Positions 1-8,542 of a stretch of 64,000 bases of DNA are shown in pieces; position 1 is the stretch's first letter; every line of letters starts with the position of its first letter. The notes below the pieces were generated by a model. The model worked only from the letters and a program-made list of their open reading frames with translations. It was not told the DNA's origin and did not search any database. A program made the position numbers and the translations under genes. Origin of the DNA: Paenibacillus oceani (GTDB lineage: Bacteria; Bacillota; Bacilli; Paenibacillales; NBRC-103111); NCBI RefSeq assembly GCF_014705615.1, contig NZ_JACXJA010000007.1, forward strand, positions 268,310 to 332,309. The letters are read 5' to 3'.

Positions 1-497
1 TGCTGGAGCTGTTCGCGCAAGGCGCGGGGGAGATGCCGTTTCTCGAGCAGTACAACGTGGCTGCGATCGTCAAGCAGTATTTCAGCGAACGGACGGCGGC
101 TACCGTGATGAATGTGCTGAGCCGGGCGGTCATTATATTATGGTACTCGGGCGTGCAGATCCTCATCTTCTTGGCCGGTTTCCAGACGATATCCAGATCG
201 ATCTATGAAGCGATTCGGGTAGACGGCGCTTCCCCGTGGGAAAGCTTCTGGAAGATTACGTTTCCCGGCATGCTGCCCTTTATCGGGTTAAACGCCGTAT
301 TTACGATCGTTGATCTGTTCACGTTCCCGTTTAATCCCGTGCTACAAATTGTCAAAAACAATATGTTCTCCCCGACCACGGGGTACGGATATGCGAGCGC
401 TCAGGCGTGGTTGTATTTCTTGCTCATCCTGATCCTGCTTGGCGTGACCGTGGGGCTGACGTATCGGGCGACGAAAGGAAGGGGCGAGCTGCGATGA
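1..497 (+). CDS. Sugar ABC transporter permease (MalF type), 5' end outside window
   Basis: Inner-membrane permease of a carbohydrate ABC importer. The reading frame is open from the first base, so only the C-terminal ~164 residues are present. The cytoplasmic EAA loop that contacts the ATPase is visible near bases 205-265 (EAIRVDGAS, then F-x-x-ITFPG), followed by hydrophobic segments and a basic tail. The stop overlaps the start of the next permease in an ATGA arrangement, so the two are translationally coupled and should form a heterodimeric channel. The substrate-binding protein is presumably upstream, outside the window. The substrate cannot be read from this fragment. Confidence 0.85.
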   Translation, partial: LELFAQGAGEMPFLEQYNVAAIVKQYFSERTAATVMNVLSRAVIILWYSGVQILIFLAGFQTISRSIYEAIRVDGASPWESFWKITFPGMLPFIGLNAVFTIVDLFTFPFNPVLQIVKNNMFSPTTGYGYASAQAWLYFLLILILLGVTVGLTYRATKGRGELR

Positions 498-1477
498 GGT
501 TGACGGAGCGATACCGGCAAGTGAGGCTGGAGGCGGTGAGATTCACGGAGAGCCGCCGGGCGCAGCGGGTAGGCAAGCTGCTGCTCGGTCCAAACGTGAA
601 TGACGGATACGTGGCAAAAACGGTGATCATCGTCTTGTTGTCGGTCATCGCCTTCCTTTACTTGAAACCGATTATTTACATGGTCTCCACCAGCGTGAAA
701 AGTTTGGAAGACTTGATTGATCCCGTAGTCGGACTGATTCCCAGGAGCGTGCACAGCCAAAACTATATCGATGCGTGGAAAGGGCTCCGCTACCCGGAAG
801 CGTTTACTAACACGTTTATTATCGCTTTTTTCGGTTCCTTGTTCCAGGTGTTCTCCTGCGCTCTTACCGGGTATGCGCTGGCCCGCCTCCGGTTTCCGGG
901 GAAATCGCTGTTTTTCGTCTTGATTTTAATTACGTTTCTCGTTCCGCCGGAAATTACGATCATCCCGCTGTATATGATTTTCAACAAGCTCGGCTGGCTG
1001 AACACGCCGCTCGTGTTTCTCGTGCCGGCTATACTGGGTCAAGGGATGCGCGGGGCATTGTTCATTATCATCTTCCGGCAGTTTTTCCTGTCCCAGCCGA
1101 AAGCGCTGGAGGAAGCGGCCAAGATGGACGGGGCATCCGTGTTCCGGTTGTTTTTCCGGATCATGATGCCGCTCGCCGGCTCCGCCTGCCTTGTCGTGTT
1201 TCTGTTCTCGTTCGTCTGGTATTGGAATATGCATTTCGAGCCGTCGATGTTTCTCAGCAAAGACTTCATTCCGCTGTCGCTGCGCCTGAACGAGCTGTCG
1301 ACCGAGCTGCTCGGGAACAAGTCGCTGAGCTTAAGCGTAGCCGTCGGAAAAGATCCGGTCTCGGAAGGGCCCAAGATGGCCGCCGCGTTTCTGATTATTT
1401 TGCCGCCGCTGCTCGTGTATTTCATCGCACAGCGCTGGTTTACGGAAGGAATCGAGCGTACGGGGCTGGTCGAATAG
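494..1477 (+). CDS. Sugar ABC transporter permease (MalG type)
   Basis: Second permease of the same importer, 327 residues. The ATG at 494 overlaps the previous stop (ATGA) and is preferred to an upstream in-frame ATG that would run back into the first gene. About six hydrophobic segments are visible. The EAA loop is at residues ~207-225 (EEAAKMDGAS, then F-F-R-I-M-M-P-L). Such permease pairs in Paenibacillaceae usually lack their own ATPase and share a MsmK-type one encoded elsewhere; none is seen here. An IclR regulator lies convergently downstream and may belong to the same catabolic locus. The specificity is unknown. Confidence 0.85.
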   Translation: MRLTERYRQVRLEAVRFTESRRAQRVGKLLLGPNVNDGYVAKTVIIVLLSVIAFLYLKPIIYMVSTSVKSLEDLIDPVVGLIPRSVHSQNYIDAWKGLRYPEAFTNTFIIAFFGSLFQVFSCALTGYALARLRFPGKSLFFVLILITFLVPPEITIIPLYMIFNKLGWLNTPLVFLVPAILGQGMRGALFIIIFRQFFLSQPKALEEAAKMDGASVFRLFFRIMMPLAGSACLVVFLFSFVWYWNMHFEPSMFLSKDFIPLSLRLNELSTELLGNKSLSLSVAVGKDPVSEGPKMAAAFLIILPPLLVYFIAQRWFTEGIERTGLVE

Positions 1478-1571
1478 GACGGCACGGCGCGTTGCGTCAA
1501 AAAGGGGGGCTCAACTCAACAGTCAGGCCGCGATGATTCGGGCCCCGCTTAGAACCGGTTGACTGGAGAAA

Positions 1572-1613
1572 AAGGACCTCGGCCTCCACATTACAGTGGA
1601 AGTTGAGGTCCTT
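1572..1613 (+). repeat. Dispersed palindromic repeat, copy 1
   Basis: An 18-nt arm (1572-1589) and its imperfect complement (1596-1613) surround the loop ATTACA; G-U pairs and one mismatch complete the stem. Two more copies lie at 25739-25781 and 26251-26293. The similarity to copy 3 extends ~60 bases to the left (shared blocks CTCAAC, GCCCCGCTTA and AACCG), so this is a dispersed element and not just a chance terminator. It sits between two convergent genes and could also end their transcripts. Confidence 0.6.
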
Positions 1614-1723
1614 GTCCTTTCGACCGGGAAATGGGGATGTTCCCTGACATGCGAGCATTCCCGGGACCGCCCCGAAGCGGAGCGGGTGAGGGCAGCCAAA
1701 CGGAGTCGCCCCCTCCGCGCCTG

Positions 1724-2494
1724 TTAATTTTGGCGGTATACCTTGTTGCTAAGCTCCTCGCACGAGCGTCTGATCCAATCGTGCACGTTCCCCCACACCT
1801 CGCCGGTAATGCGCACGACCGGGATAGAGATGCTGATCGAGGCGACCGCACGGTCGTCCATATCCTTGACCGCCCCGGCGACACAGTGTACGCCGTCGAC
1901 CGTCTCGCCCATGTTGTAGCCGAATTCCTGCTTGCGGACCTTGTCCAGCTCCTTGAGCAAGTCCGAGAAGGAGGAGATCGTCTTGCCCGTCACTTTCTCC
2001 AATTCGTCGGTCGGGTACAAGGCGCGCAGTTCCTCCGCCGACAGATCGGCCAGCAAAATTTTGCCCGACGCGGTGGCATGCAGGGGCAGCGTTACGCCGA
2101 GACTCGGATTAAACCGGAGCGAATGCGTGCTTACCTTTTCTCCGATATATAAAAGCTGATTGCCGGTTCTTATCGATAAACTGACCGTCTCGTTCAGATT
2201 GTTGATAATCTTCTCGGCGATGTAGTTGAATTCTCCGGTTAAGCTGGCGTTGCGCATATAGCCGGAACGAATCGCAAACAATTTGTAGCCGATGCGAAAC
2301 TGCTTGCCGGACCGGTCTGTCTCCAAATATCCGCGGCTGAGCATGTTTTGCAAAATCAGATACGTGCTGCTGGAAGGCATGTTCAGATTTTTGGATATTT
2401 CCGTCAAATTGTACGAATCTTTCTCTCCGGTGAACAATTCGAAAATATCCAGGACGCGATCGGCAGATTTAACTTTTGGCGCTTGTTGTTCCAT
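1724..2494 (-). CDS. IclR-family transcriptional regulator
   Basis: DNA-binding regulator of 256 residues. An N-terminal winged helix covers residues ~9-75 (helix-turn-helix around LNMPSSSTYLILQNML), followed by an IclR effector-binding domain (~80-256) with the usual HATASGK stretch. The start at 2494 is chosen because GGAGGG lies seven bases upstream; a longer frame starting at 2524 would contain that ribosome site. IclR proteins control sugar-acid, aromatic or pectin breakdown genes. Here it lies convergent to a sugar importer, which it may regulate. The effector is unknown. Confidence 0.9.
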   Translation of the reverse strand: MEQQAPKVKSADRVLDIFELFTGEKDSYNLTEISKNLNMPSSSTYLILQNMLSRGYLETDRSGKQFRIGYKLFAIRSGYMRNASLTGEFNYIAEKIINNLNETVSLSIRTGNQLLYIGEKVSTHSLRFNPSLGVTLPLHATASGKILLADLSAEELRALYPTDELEKVTGKTISSFSDLLKELDKVRKQEFGYNMGETVDGVHCVAGAVKDMDDRAVASISISIPVVRITGEVWGNVHDWIRRSCEELSNKVYRQN

Positions 2495-2663
2495 TGGATT
2501 CACCCTCCATAGAAAAGATTTCATAAATATGAAATCTATAATGATTCTATCGTATTTGCTTCAAATTGTCGACATCATTATTTGGCCGTTGCAGGCAGGC
2601 CCGGGCCTATTCGGAAACCGGGGGCTGTCCGCGAAAAGCAGACAGGCCGGTGCATCGTATGGA

Positions 2664-2693
2664 TTGACAACTTACTGGTAAATGTAGTATAGT
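2664..2693 (+). promoter_or_regulatory. Sigma-A promoter and long leader of the cold-shock gene
   Basis: TTGACA at 2664-2669 and TATAGT at 2688-2693 are separated by 18 bases. Transcription from here would give an untranslated leader of about 190 bases before the cold-shock start at 2892. Long, structured leaders of this kind act as temperature-sensing elements in other csp mRNAs; that role here is inference. The stretch 2495-2891 otherwise contains no gene. Confidence 0.6.
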
Positions 2694-2891
2694 GGGATAT
2701 GGAAATGGAATTTTTTGAAATTCGCATATCGATAAATGTTATCATCCGTCGTTATGGTACCTTTATCAATATGTGAATTTTTTTCGTTGCAGATGTTCCT
2801 GAACGTTCAATCGCTTCTGCTTTGAACCGGATTCCAGGCTTCTGTCGTAAAAAACAGAACATGTTAGTTTATTCAGAAAGGAGCGATTTCC

Positions 2892-3092
2892 ATGCAAACA
2901 GGAACAGTAAAGTGGTTCAACTCTGAAAAAGGGTACGGCTTTATTGAAGTAGAAGGCGGAAATGACGTTTTCGTTCATTTCAGCGCCATCGTCGGTGACG
3001 GTTACAAGTCGCTGGACGAAGGTCAACAAGTTCAATTCAATGTGGTACAAGGCAACCGCGGACCGCAAGCTGAGAACGTTGTGAAGCTGTAA
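2892..3092 (+). CDS. cspD: Cold-shock protein (CspB/CspD family)
   Basis: Single cold-shock domain of 66 residues that binds single-stranded RNA and DNA as an RNA chaperone in the cytoplasm. RNP1 (KGYGFIEV, residues 13-20) and RNP2 (DVFVHF, 25-30) are both intact. The ending [12 protein letters not shown] is closer to CspD than to CspB of Bacillus subtilis as I recall them; the symbol is assigned on that basis. AAAGGAGCG precedes the ATG. A terminator follows at 3111-3147, so it is monocistronic. The next gene is also a cold-inducible type (ydjO). Confidence 0.93.
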   Translation: MQTGTVKWFNSEKGYGFIEVEGGNDVFVHFSAIVGDGYKSLDEGQQVQFNVVQGNRGPQAENVVKL

Positions 3093-3110
3093 CACCGGAC
3101 AAGAGTAGTA

Positions 3111-3147
3111 AAAGCTGCCCTGCCTCGTTGTATGGGCGGCTTTTTTT
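3111..3147 (+). terminator. Rho-independent terminator after the cold-shock gene
   Basis: AAAGCTGCCC pairs with GGGCGGCTTT with one mismatch across a ~13-base loop and is followed by a run of seven T. Confidence 0.75.
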
Positions 3148-3192
3148 CATACAGAAAGGGTCCACTACAATCGGAAGGGGTACGTGAGAGAG

Positions 3193-3411
3193 ATGAACAA
3201 ACGCAGACGGTTTACGGAAGAGCTGCCGCTCGAGGAAACGGAAATCTGGTCCTGTACGAAAGAAGCTTGCAACGGATGGATGAGAGACGACTTTGCTTTC
3301 GAGAGCACGCCCACTTGCCGCCTTTGTTTGTCGCCGATGACTCGCGCTTTAAAGATGATCCCTGTGGTGTCGAACTCAAACGGAAACCTGAAACCGTTTA
3401 AAGCGGAATAG
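3193..3411 (+). CDS. ydjO: Cold-inducible YdjO-family zinc-ribbon protein
   Basis: Small protein of 72 residues with four cysteines in a zinc-ribbon-like pattern (C21, C26, C42, C45). The block WSCTKEACNGWMRDDF matches the conserved core of the B. subtilis cold-inducible protein YdjO as I recall it. Its molecular function is unknown. The start is ambiguous: the ATG at 3193 gives MNKRR, like the family, while a GTG at 3184 lies nearer the GGAAGGGG ribosome site. Its position right after the cold-shock gene agrees with a cold-response role. A terminator-like hairpin follows at 3460-3501. Confidence 0.82.
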   Translation: MNKRRRFTEELPLEETEIWSCTKEACNGWMRDDFAFESTPTCRLCLSPMTRALKMIPVVSNSNGNLKPFKAE

Positions 3412-3459
3412 AACCATAACGATCGATCACGAGGTCCGGCCGGACATTCGCGTTACCCG

Positions 3460-3501
3460 AAAATCCTTTTCTTCCTTGTATCGGACGAAGAGGATTTTTT
3501 T
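3460..3501 (+). terminator. Terminator after ydjO
   Basis: AAAATCCTTTTCTT pairs imperfectly with AAGAGGATTTTTTT and ends in a T tract. Confidence 0.55.
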
Positions 3502-3631
3502 GATGATTTATGTAAGCGGTTTAAGCTATAATACAACCATACTGCGTGCTGTTCGTTTTGTTTATGGATAGAAATTGGAGTTATACCGGTTTCCATGGGG
3601 GATTTTGTTCAAGCATCTGGAGGGACCAACT

Positions 3632-5572
3632 GTGAAACGTTCGTTGACCGCGCTTCGACCCCGCTCGCGTATTCTGATAGCCGCTGCGGTCGTATTCGTT
3701 ATGTTGTACATGCTGCACCTGGAGTCCGCCGTAGGCAACGACAACAGGCCGAAGCAGATCATGATCCGGCTTGAGGACGTCGGTCCGGGAGGACAGTACG
3801 AAGGTGCGGAACAGCTCGGCAAGCTGCGGGCCGTGTTTACTTTATTGAAGGAACGGGACATTCCCTATCAGATTGCGGTCATCCCGCGCTGGAAAAACGT
3901 CTTGAAAGACGGTACGGTATACGACGTGTCGATCGACCAGACGGATAACGAATACGCGCGGTGGTTTGCGGCTCTGCTGCACAATGCGGCAAGATCGGGC
4001 GCTGTGATCGGGATGCACGGGTATACGCATCAGGTTGGCGATACGGTCCGTCCGGACGGATACCAGGAGTCGGGAATCGGCGACGAGTTCTACGTCCCCG
4101 ACGTCGCAGAGACGTTAACGACGCAGTTCGCCTCCCGAAGAGTAGAGGAGGGTGCGGAGACTCTCCGCCGTGCCGGCTTGTTCCCTTACTTTTGGGAAGC
4201 TCCCCATTACCGGACGCTTCCCGAGCAGGACGCCGTGTTTCGCAATTATTTCGGGCTTCATTTTCAAGCCGACGTTCATCAGAATGCCAACACGTTATAT
4301 ACGCAATACAAGACGGAGCGAAACGAAGGTTACGGCTCGTCCTCCCTTGGCGCGATCTACGTGCCGACACCGTTCTCTTATATTCCTTATAACCGGGATT
4401 CCGACATCATCATGAACCAGCTGGACCAATCGGATAAGCTGCCCTCTTTTTTTTATCATCCTTTTCTCGAGTTTGGTCATTTGCTTCCGGTTACTGACGA
4501 GCTGGGGGAGCCGGTCCTTCAGGACGGCCTGCCGCTGTACCGTTATCCGGCATCGGATAAGAGCAATCTGCAAAAGCTGCTGAGCCGTCTTAGGGATAAA
4601 GGCTACAGCTTCGTCCCGATTACGGACTACATCCCGTTCGTTCCGGCGCACAGCGTCCAGGTCGGCACGGGGATGGAGGGGGCGGTGTCGGCCGCGGATG
4701 TGACGGGAGACGGCCAGGCGGATGTCGTCGTCTGGGACCGTAAGAACGGGCAAGTGACCGTTAAGAGCGGCGAGTTCCGGGGACTGCGGAACGAAAGCTC
4801 CGGTGCGCCGAAAGTATGGTGCCGGCTGCCCTATACGAAAGGGGACGCCTGGACGCTTCTGGACGAAAACGGCGACGGAAAAGCCGACTTATGGGTGATG
4901 CGCACGGACGGCACCCTGGAGTCGTACCGTTCCCGCGGAGACAGCTTCGTGCCGGGCCGTTCCTGGAAAACGGGCAAGCCGGGATGGAGCTCGATGTATG
5001 CCCTGAAACGAAACGGCGGCGAATGGATAATCGCGGGCGAGACGGCGGATAACAATCAGCTGGAGAGCTTCTCGTTCAACAAAGGCGAGCTGCAGCCGCT
5101 GGCTCCCCGTCCCTGGGACCGGAGACTTCCCGTACGGCTGGTCGCCGGCGACCTGGACGGAGACGGCAACGAATCGCTGCTGATCCCGTTCCCTCATTCC
5201 TCGAGATGGATCGAGCTGAGTCCCGACGAGACGTCCCGGAAATGGAAACGCCGCGTGCTGCAGCTCGATATCCCGACCGGAGAGGACGGCACGGTGAAGA
5301 TCGGGGATTTTAACGGGGACGGGAAGACGGATATTTTGTTCTGGAACCGGGAGGAGAAAACGTTCGCCGTATACCGGCAGACCGGTCCGCTGCAATTCGA
5401 GCTGTCCTCGCGAATGGGGCCTTGGGGGCATTCGGACGGGGAACTGCTCGTCTGCGATATGAACGGGGACGGACGCCAGGACGTCGCGGAGCTGGACGAC
5501 GGGCAGCCGTACATCGATATGGCGCTGTCGTTCCAGACCAAGAAGCCGCCGGTTCCTGTCAAGGCGCCATAA
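3632..5572 (+). CDS. DUF2334 deacetylase-like protein with FG-GAP/EF-type repeats
   Basis: Protein of 646 residues predicted to be anchored outside the membrane. A hydrophobic segment (residues ~13-30) is followed by a DUF2334 domain (~40-350) of the polysaccharide-deacetylase fold, with RLED (46-49), HGYTH (129-133) and EAPHY (189-193) as likely metal and active-site residues. The C-terminal part (~365-640) holds repeated D-x-[TND]-G-D-G loops (for example DENGDGKAD, DFNGDGKTD, DMNGDGRQD), typical of calcium-binding FG-GAP/VCBS beta-propeller blades. The start is a GTG seven bases after GGAGGG; an upstream ATG lacks a ribosome site. The substrate is unknown; a surface glycan is likely. It stands alone between terminators. 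Confidence 0.8.
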   Translation: MKRSLTALRPRSRILIAAAVVFVMLYMLHLESAVGNDNRPKQIMIRLEDVGPGGQYEGAEQLGKLRAVFTLLKERDIPYQIAVIPRWKNVLKDGTVYDVSIDQTDNEYARWFAALLHNAARSGAVIGMHGYTHQVGDTVRPDGYQESGIGDEFYVPDVAETLTTQFASRRVEEGAETLRRAGLFPYFWEAPHYRTLPEQDAVFRNYFGLHFQADVHQNANTLYTQYKTERNEGYGSSSLGAIYVPTPFSYIPYNRDSDIIMNQLDQSDKLPSFFYHPFLEFGHLLPVTDELGEPVLQDGLPLYRYPASDKSNLQKLLSRLRDKGYSFVPITDYIPFVPAHSVQVGTGMEGAVSAADVTGDGQADVVVWDRKNGQVTVKSGEFRGLRNESSGAPKVWCRLPYTKGDAWTLLDENGDGKADLWVMRTDGTLESYRSRGDSFVPGRSWKTGKPGWSSMYALKRNGGEWIIAGETADNNQLESFSFNKGELQPLAPRPWDRRLPVRLVAGDLDGDGNESLLIPFPHSSRWIELSPDETSRKWKRRVLQLDIPTGEDGTVKIGDFNGDGKTDILFWNREEKTFAVYRQTGPLQFELSSRMGPWGHSDGELLVCDMNGDGRQDVAELDDGQPYIDMALSFQTKKPPVPVKAP

Positions 5573-5576
5573 CATA

Positions 5577-5629
5577 CAAAAGCTTCGGCCAGGGAAGGGA
5601 ATTCCGCTTCCTTGCGCCGAAGCTTTTTT
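5577..5629. terminator. Bidirectional terminator between convergent genes
   Basis: AAAAGCTTCGGC pairs with GCCGAAGCTTTTTT, with an inner GGAAGG/CCTTCC-like stem. T tracts occur on both strands, serving the DUF2334 gene and the TetR gene that ends at 5632. Confidence 0.8.
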
Positions 5630-5631
5630 CG

Positions 5632-6303
5632 TTAACCGGGACGTTCCGAAGTGGATAACCCGTACAAAATAAACTGGATGGTGTGCTCGATCTCCTGCTC
5701 GTCCTCCCATTCCAGATGGGGCAGCAGCATATAGCGCATCGCCAAAAATCCGAGGATGGCCGAACCTGTCAATCGCAGCGCGGTCTTGGACGGAATCGGG
5801 ACGATTTGCCCGTTCGCTTGAAACTTTTCGATGATCGGCGTCAATCGTCCGAGCACTTGTCCAGCGACAGCATCGAGAAATTGTTCCTTCAGCTCGGGAT
5901 GGAACGGAATCTCCTGGAGCAATATTTTGACGACCGGCAAATGCTTTTTGACGAACTCGATGCGGTTCACGATTACGGCACGCAGAAATTGTTCGTAGGA
6001 AGCATAGTCGGCGTCAAGCACTTTCGTAAAATCGCGAAGCACGAACGGGGCCAGCAGCTTGGTCATCATCGGTGCCACGATGCTTAGCAGCAGTTCTTTT
6101 TTCGTCTTGTAATGCCGGAAGATCGTACCTTCGGCGACAGCCGCTTTTTGGGCGATTTCGCTCGTGGAGGAAGCCGCATACCCTTTCTCGGCAAATACTT
6201 CGATGGCAGCCGATAAGATTCGCAGCTGCTTTTCCGTTTTTTTCTCATCCTCGTCGTAAAACTTCAACTGCTCCTGCAGCCATAACTCCATTTGGTCCGA
6301 CAT
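5632..6303 (-). CDS. TetR-family transcriptional regulator
   Basis: Regulator of 223 residues. The helix-turn-helix is at residues ~46-67 (STSEIAQKAAVAEGTIFRHY), and the rest is a helical ligand domain. AGGAGG lies ten bases before the start. It is the last gene of a leftward operon after an ABC-2 ATPase and permease, 65 bases from the permease stop. The palindrome at 8144-8157, just upstream of the operon, has the size and form of a TetR operator, so autoregulated control of an export system is likely. The inducer is unknown, probably a drug or membrane-active compound. Confidence 0.9.
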   Translation of the reverse strand: MSDQMELWLQEQLKFYDEDEKKTEKQLRILSAAIEVFAEKGYAASSTSEIAQKAAVAEGTIFRHYKTKKELLLSIVAPMMTKLLAPFVLRDFTKVLDADYASYEQFLRAVIVNRIEFVKKHLPVVKILLQEIPFHPELKEQFLDAVAGQVLGRLTPIIEKFQANGQIVPIPSKTALRLTGSAILGFLAMRYMLLPHLEWEDEQEIEHTIQFILYGLSTSERPG

Positions 6304-6368
6304 AGGGCGCGGGCCTCCTCCCGGTGCGATATAGGGGACAAGTAATTCCTTGCGGATTTCGGGACCAA

Positions 6369-7394
6369 TCAGATCCGCCGGTGTTTTTTCAGCGCCAGCA
6401 CGTTCAAGAACATGATCACGGCCGAGAAGGCGAGCAGCACGTAGACGTCAGCCGCAATATCGGACCACCCCTGGCCCCGGACCATAATGTTCCGCAGCGC
6501 ATCAGCTCCGTAGGTAAGCGGCATGCACTTGCCCAGCCAGCGCAGCCAGACGGACATCGTGTCCATATTAAACAAACCGGAGAAAAACACTTGCGGAACG
6601 ATAACCAGCGGTATAAATTGTATCATCTGAAACTCGTTGCTGGCAAATGCCGACAAAAACGTGCCGAGCGCCAAAGCGGTAACCGCGAGCAGCAGCGTAA
6701 CGAGCAGCACGTACCAGAACGAGCCGGCCATCATCATGCCCAGCACGTGGATCGCATACCAGGCGATCAGGGCGGACTGAATCATCGTAAACAGGCCGAA
6801 TCCTAAAATGTAACCGGCCACGATCTCCCAGCGCCGGATCGGAGTGGCGAGCAGCCGTTCCAAAGTCCCGCCCGTCCTTTCGCGCAAAAACGATACGCCG
6901 GATATAAGGAAGACGAAAAAAAAGACGAAAAACCCGATAAGCACAGGGCCGAAATGATCAAAAGCCGCCATCTCCGCCGATCCGTGCAAATAAGTGACGG
7001 CAGGCTTGGGAGCGTCCGCTGCCGGATTCAGGTCCTGGAGCACGTTTTGGAGCAGCAGAAGCACCGCTCGGTTGGCCGTCGGGTCGCTGCCTTCCAGCTT
7101 CACGACAGGTGCCGAGCCTTGCAGGGTGACGATGGCATCGATTCGCGCGTCCGCCAAAGCCGTCTCCGCTTCTTCCGGAGTATAGCGGTAGATGTCCACG
7201 CTGTGCTGCTCCAGTTTCTGAACGAGCGGCTCGGGCAGCCCGCCGACCGAAAGGGCAGGTCGGAACGTATCGCCGTTAAAGACGAGCGACATCAAAGTAA
7301 GTACGAGCATCGGCGCGACAATCATAAGCGCGAGCGTCCGTTTGTCATGCCAAAACTGGCGCAAAATCCGGATGACCAGTGCGCGGATTCTCAT
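6369..7394 (-). CDS. ABC-2 type transporter permease
   Basis: Membrane component of an efflux ABC system, 341 residues. It has an N-terminal hydrophobic segment (~20-40), an extracytoplasmic domain (~45-185), and five to six C-terminal membrane segments including the ABC-2 core (FLRERTGGTLERLLATPIRR before the second membrane block). The true start is the ATG at 7394, which overlaps the ATPase stop (ATGA) and has GGAGGTG six bases upstream; an open frame extends further but lies inside the ATPase gene. Partners are the adjacent ATPase and, by regulation, the TetR protein. It resembles YhhJ/YbhR-type exporters. Confidence 0.88.
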   Translation of the reverse strand: MRIRALVIRILRQFWHDKRTLALMIVAPMLVLTLMSLVFNGDTFRPALSVGGLPEPLVQKLEQHSVDIYRYTPEEAETALADARIDAIVTLQGSAPVVKLEGSDPTANRAVLLLLQNVLQDLNPAADAPKPAVTYLHGSAEMAAFDHFGPVLIGFFVFFFVFLISGVSFLRERTGGTLERLLATPIRRWEIVAGYILGFGLFTMIQSALIAWYAIHVLGMMMAGSFWYVLLVTLLLAVTALALGTFLSAFASNEFQMIQFIPLVIVPQVFFSGLFNMDTMSVWLRWLGKCMPLTYGADALRNIMVRGQGWSDIAADVYVLLAFSAVIMFLNVLALKKHRRI

Positions 7395-8119
7395 GAGGCG
7401 GCACCTCCGAAATGCAAAAATGCTTGTTCCAGCGTAGCGGAACCGGTATCCTTCTTGAGCGCTTCGGGTGTACCTGCGGCGATAAGCGTGCCGTCGCGAA
7501 TCATCCCGAGCTGCCCGCACCGTTCGGCTTCGTCCATCACGTGGGTGGTGACGACGATCGTCGTGCCGGAACGGCTTAACTGCTCCAGCTCGCTCCATAT
7601 CGATTGGCGCAGGACGGGATCGATGCCGACCGTCGGTTCGTCCAGGATAAGCACTGGCGGCTGGTGGAGCAGCGCGACGGCCAGCGACAGCCTTCGTTTC
7701 ATCCCGCCGGAATAACGGGCGACCTGTTGCTTCATATGAGCGCCGAGATTGACCAGTTCCATAACCTCCTGCATGCGGCGCTTTTTATCGGCTCCGCCGA
7801 GACCGTACAAAGCGCAGAAAAATTCGAGATTTTCCTGTGCGGTTAATTCCGCATACAGCGCATCGGATTGACCCATGTACCCGATCTGCTGCATATGCGA
7901 CAGTTTGGGCATGCGTTCGCCCAGCACATACACGTCGCCGCTTGTCGCCTCGTCGATTCCGGCGATCATTTTCACAAGCGTCGTTTTGCCGGAGCCGGAT
8001 GGTCCCAGCAATCCGAATATGTCCGAGCGGCCCACTTGAAGCGAAATCTCCTTGATCACTTCCTTGCTTCCGAATGTTCGGCAGACCTGATCGAGCCGAA
8101 TACAAGTCGCACTTTGCAT
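7391..8119 (-). CDS. ABC transporter ATP-binding protein (ABC-2 exporter)
   Basis: Cytoplasmic ATPase of 242 residues that energises the adjacent permease. Walker A GPSGSGKT is at residues 39-46, the signature YSGGM at 136-140, Walker B LILDE at 157-161, and the switch histidine in VTTHVMDEAE. It is the first gene of the operon and is translationally coupled to the permease. The promoter region upstream carries the TGAGT/ACTCA palindrome at 8144-8157. The CcmA/DrrA-like layout points to drug or lipid export; the substrate is unknown. Confidence 0.92.
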   Translation of the reverse strand: MQSATCIRLDQVCRTFGSKEVIKEISLQVGRSDIFGLLGPSGSGKTTLVKMIAGIDEATSGDVYVLGERMPKLSHMQQIGYMGQSDALYAELTAQENLEFFCALYGLGGADKKRRMQEVMELVNLGAHMKQQVARYSGGMKRRLSLAVALLHQPPVLILDEPTVGIDPVLRQSIWSELEQLSRSGTTIVVTTHVMDEAERCGQLGMIRDGTLIAAGTPEALKKDTGSATLEQAFLHFGGAAS

Positions 8120-8143
8120 AAATAATCGCCCTCCTCACGAAAG

Positions 8144-8157
8144 TGAGTAATCACTCA
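8144..8157. promoter_or_regulatory. Candidate TetR operator
   Basis: TGAGTAATCACTCA is a perfect five-base inverted repeat with a four-base centre, 24 bases upstream of the first gene of the exporter operon. TGAGT-N4-ACTCA palindromes are known operator types for TetR regulators of efflux genes. The link to the TetR at 5632-6303 is inferred from position. Confidence 0.6.
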
Positions 8158-8232
8158 TTTTTAGTATAAAGCGGACTTCGGCTATTGTAAATAAAAAAGG
8201 CGAGGGGGTGAAAAATGGCTGCGAAATAATTT

Positions 8233-8282
8233 AAGAATACGCATTCTTTATGATTGAAAAGTAACCGCATACATGATATATT
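8233..8282 (+). promoter_or_regulatory. Promoter with upstream inverted repeat for the solute-binding protein gene
   Basis: TTGAAA (8254-8259) and TATATT (8277-8282) are spaced by 17 bases. An inverted repeat AAGAAT-acgc-ATTCTT lies just upstream at 8233-8248 and could bind a regulator. The transcript would have a leader of about 250 bases before the gene at 8543. Confidence 0.5.
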
Positions 8283-8332
8283 GAAACCGAGAAATCGATT
8301 TCTATTAAATCGGGGTCAAAAAAAGGAGGTAT

Positions 8333-8371
8333 ATGGAAAGTACGGTTTTACTGGATAATCGAGCGTCATAA
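8333..8371 (+). other. Possible 12-codon leader peptide
   Basis: A near-perfect ribosome site (AAAGGAGGT at 8322-8330) is followed by an ATG at 8333 and a 12-residue frame MESTVLLDNRAS ending in TAA. It lies in the long leader of the solute-binding protein gene. The unusually strong site with no other gene behind it suggests a translated leader. No amino-acid bias that would reveal an attenuation signal is seen. It could be chance. Confidence 0.3.
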
Positions 8372-8542
8372 TGCGGATCTTGCTCCGATTAGGCAGGGCC
8401 ATCGGGCATCGGGCAAGCAGTGGCAATAGGTAAAACATACGTATAAGTTAATAGCGAATCCGTACAGCTTATAAGCAGGCTCGACACATGGAAGGATAAG
8501 AACGGAACCATTGGGAAGCATCTACTAAAGGGAGGGTTCAGC

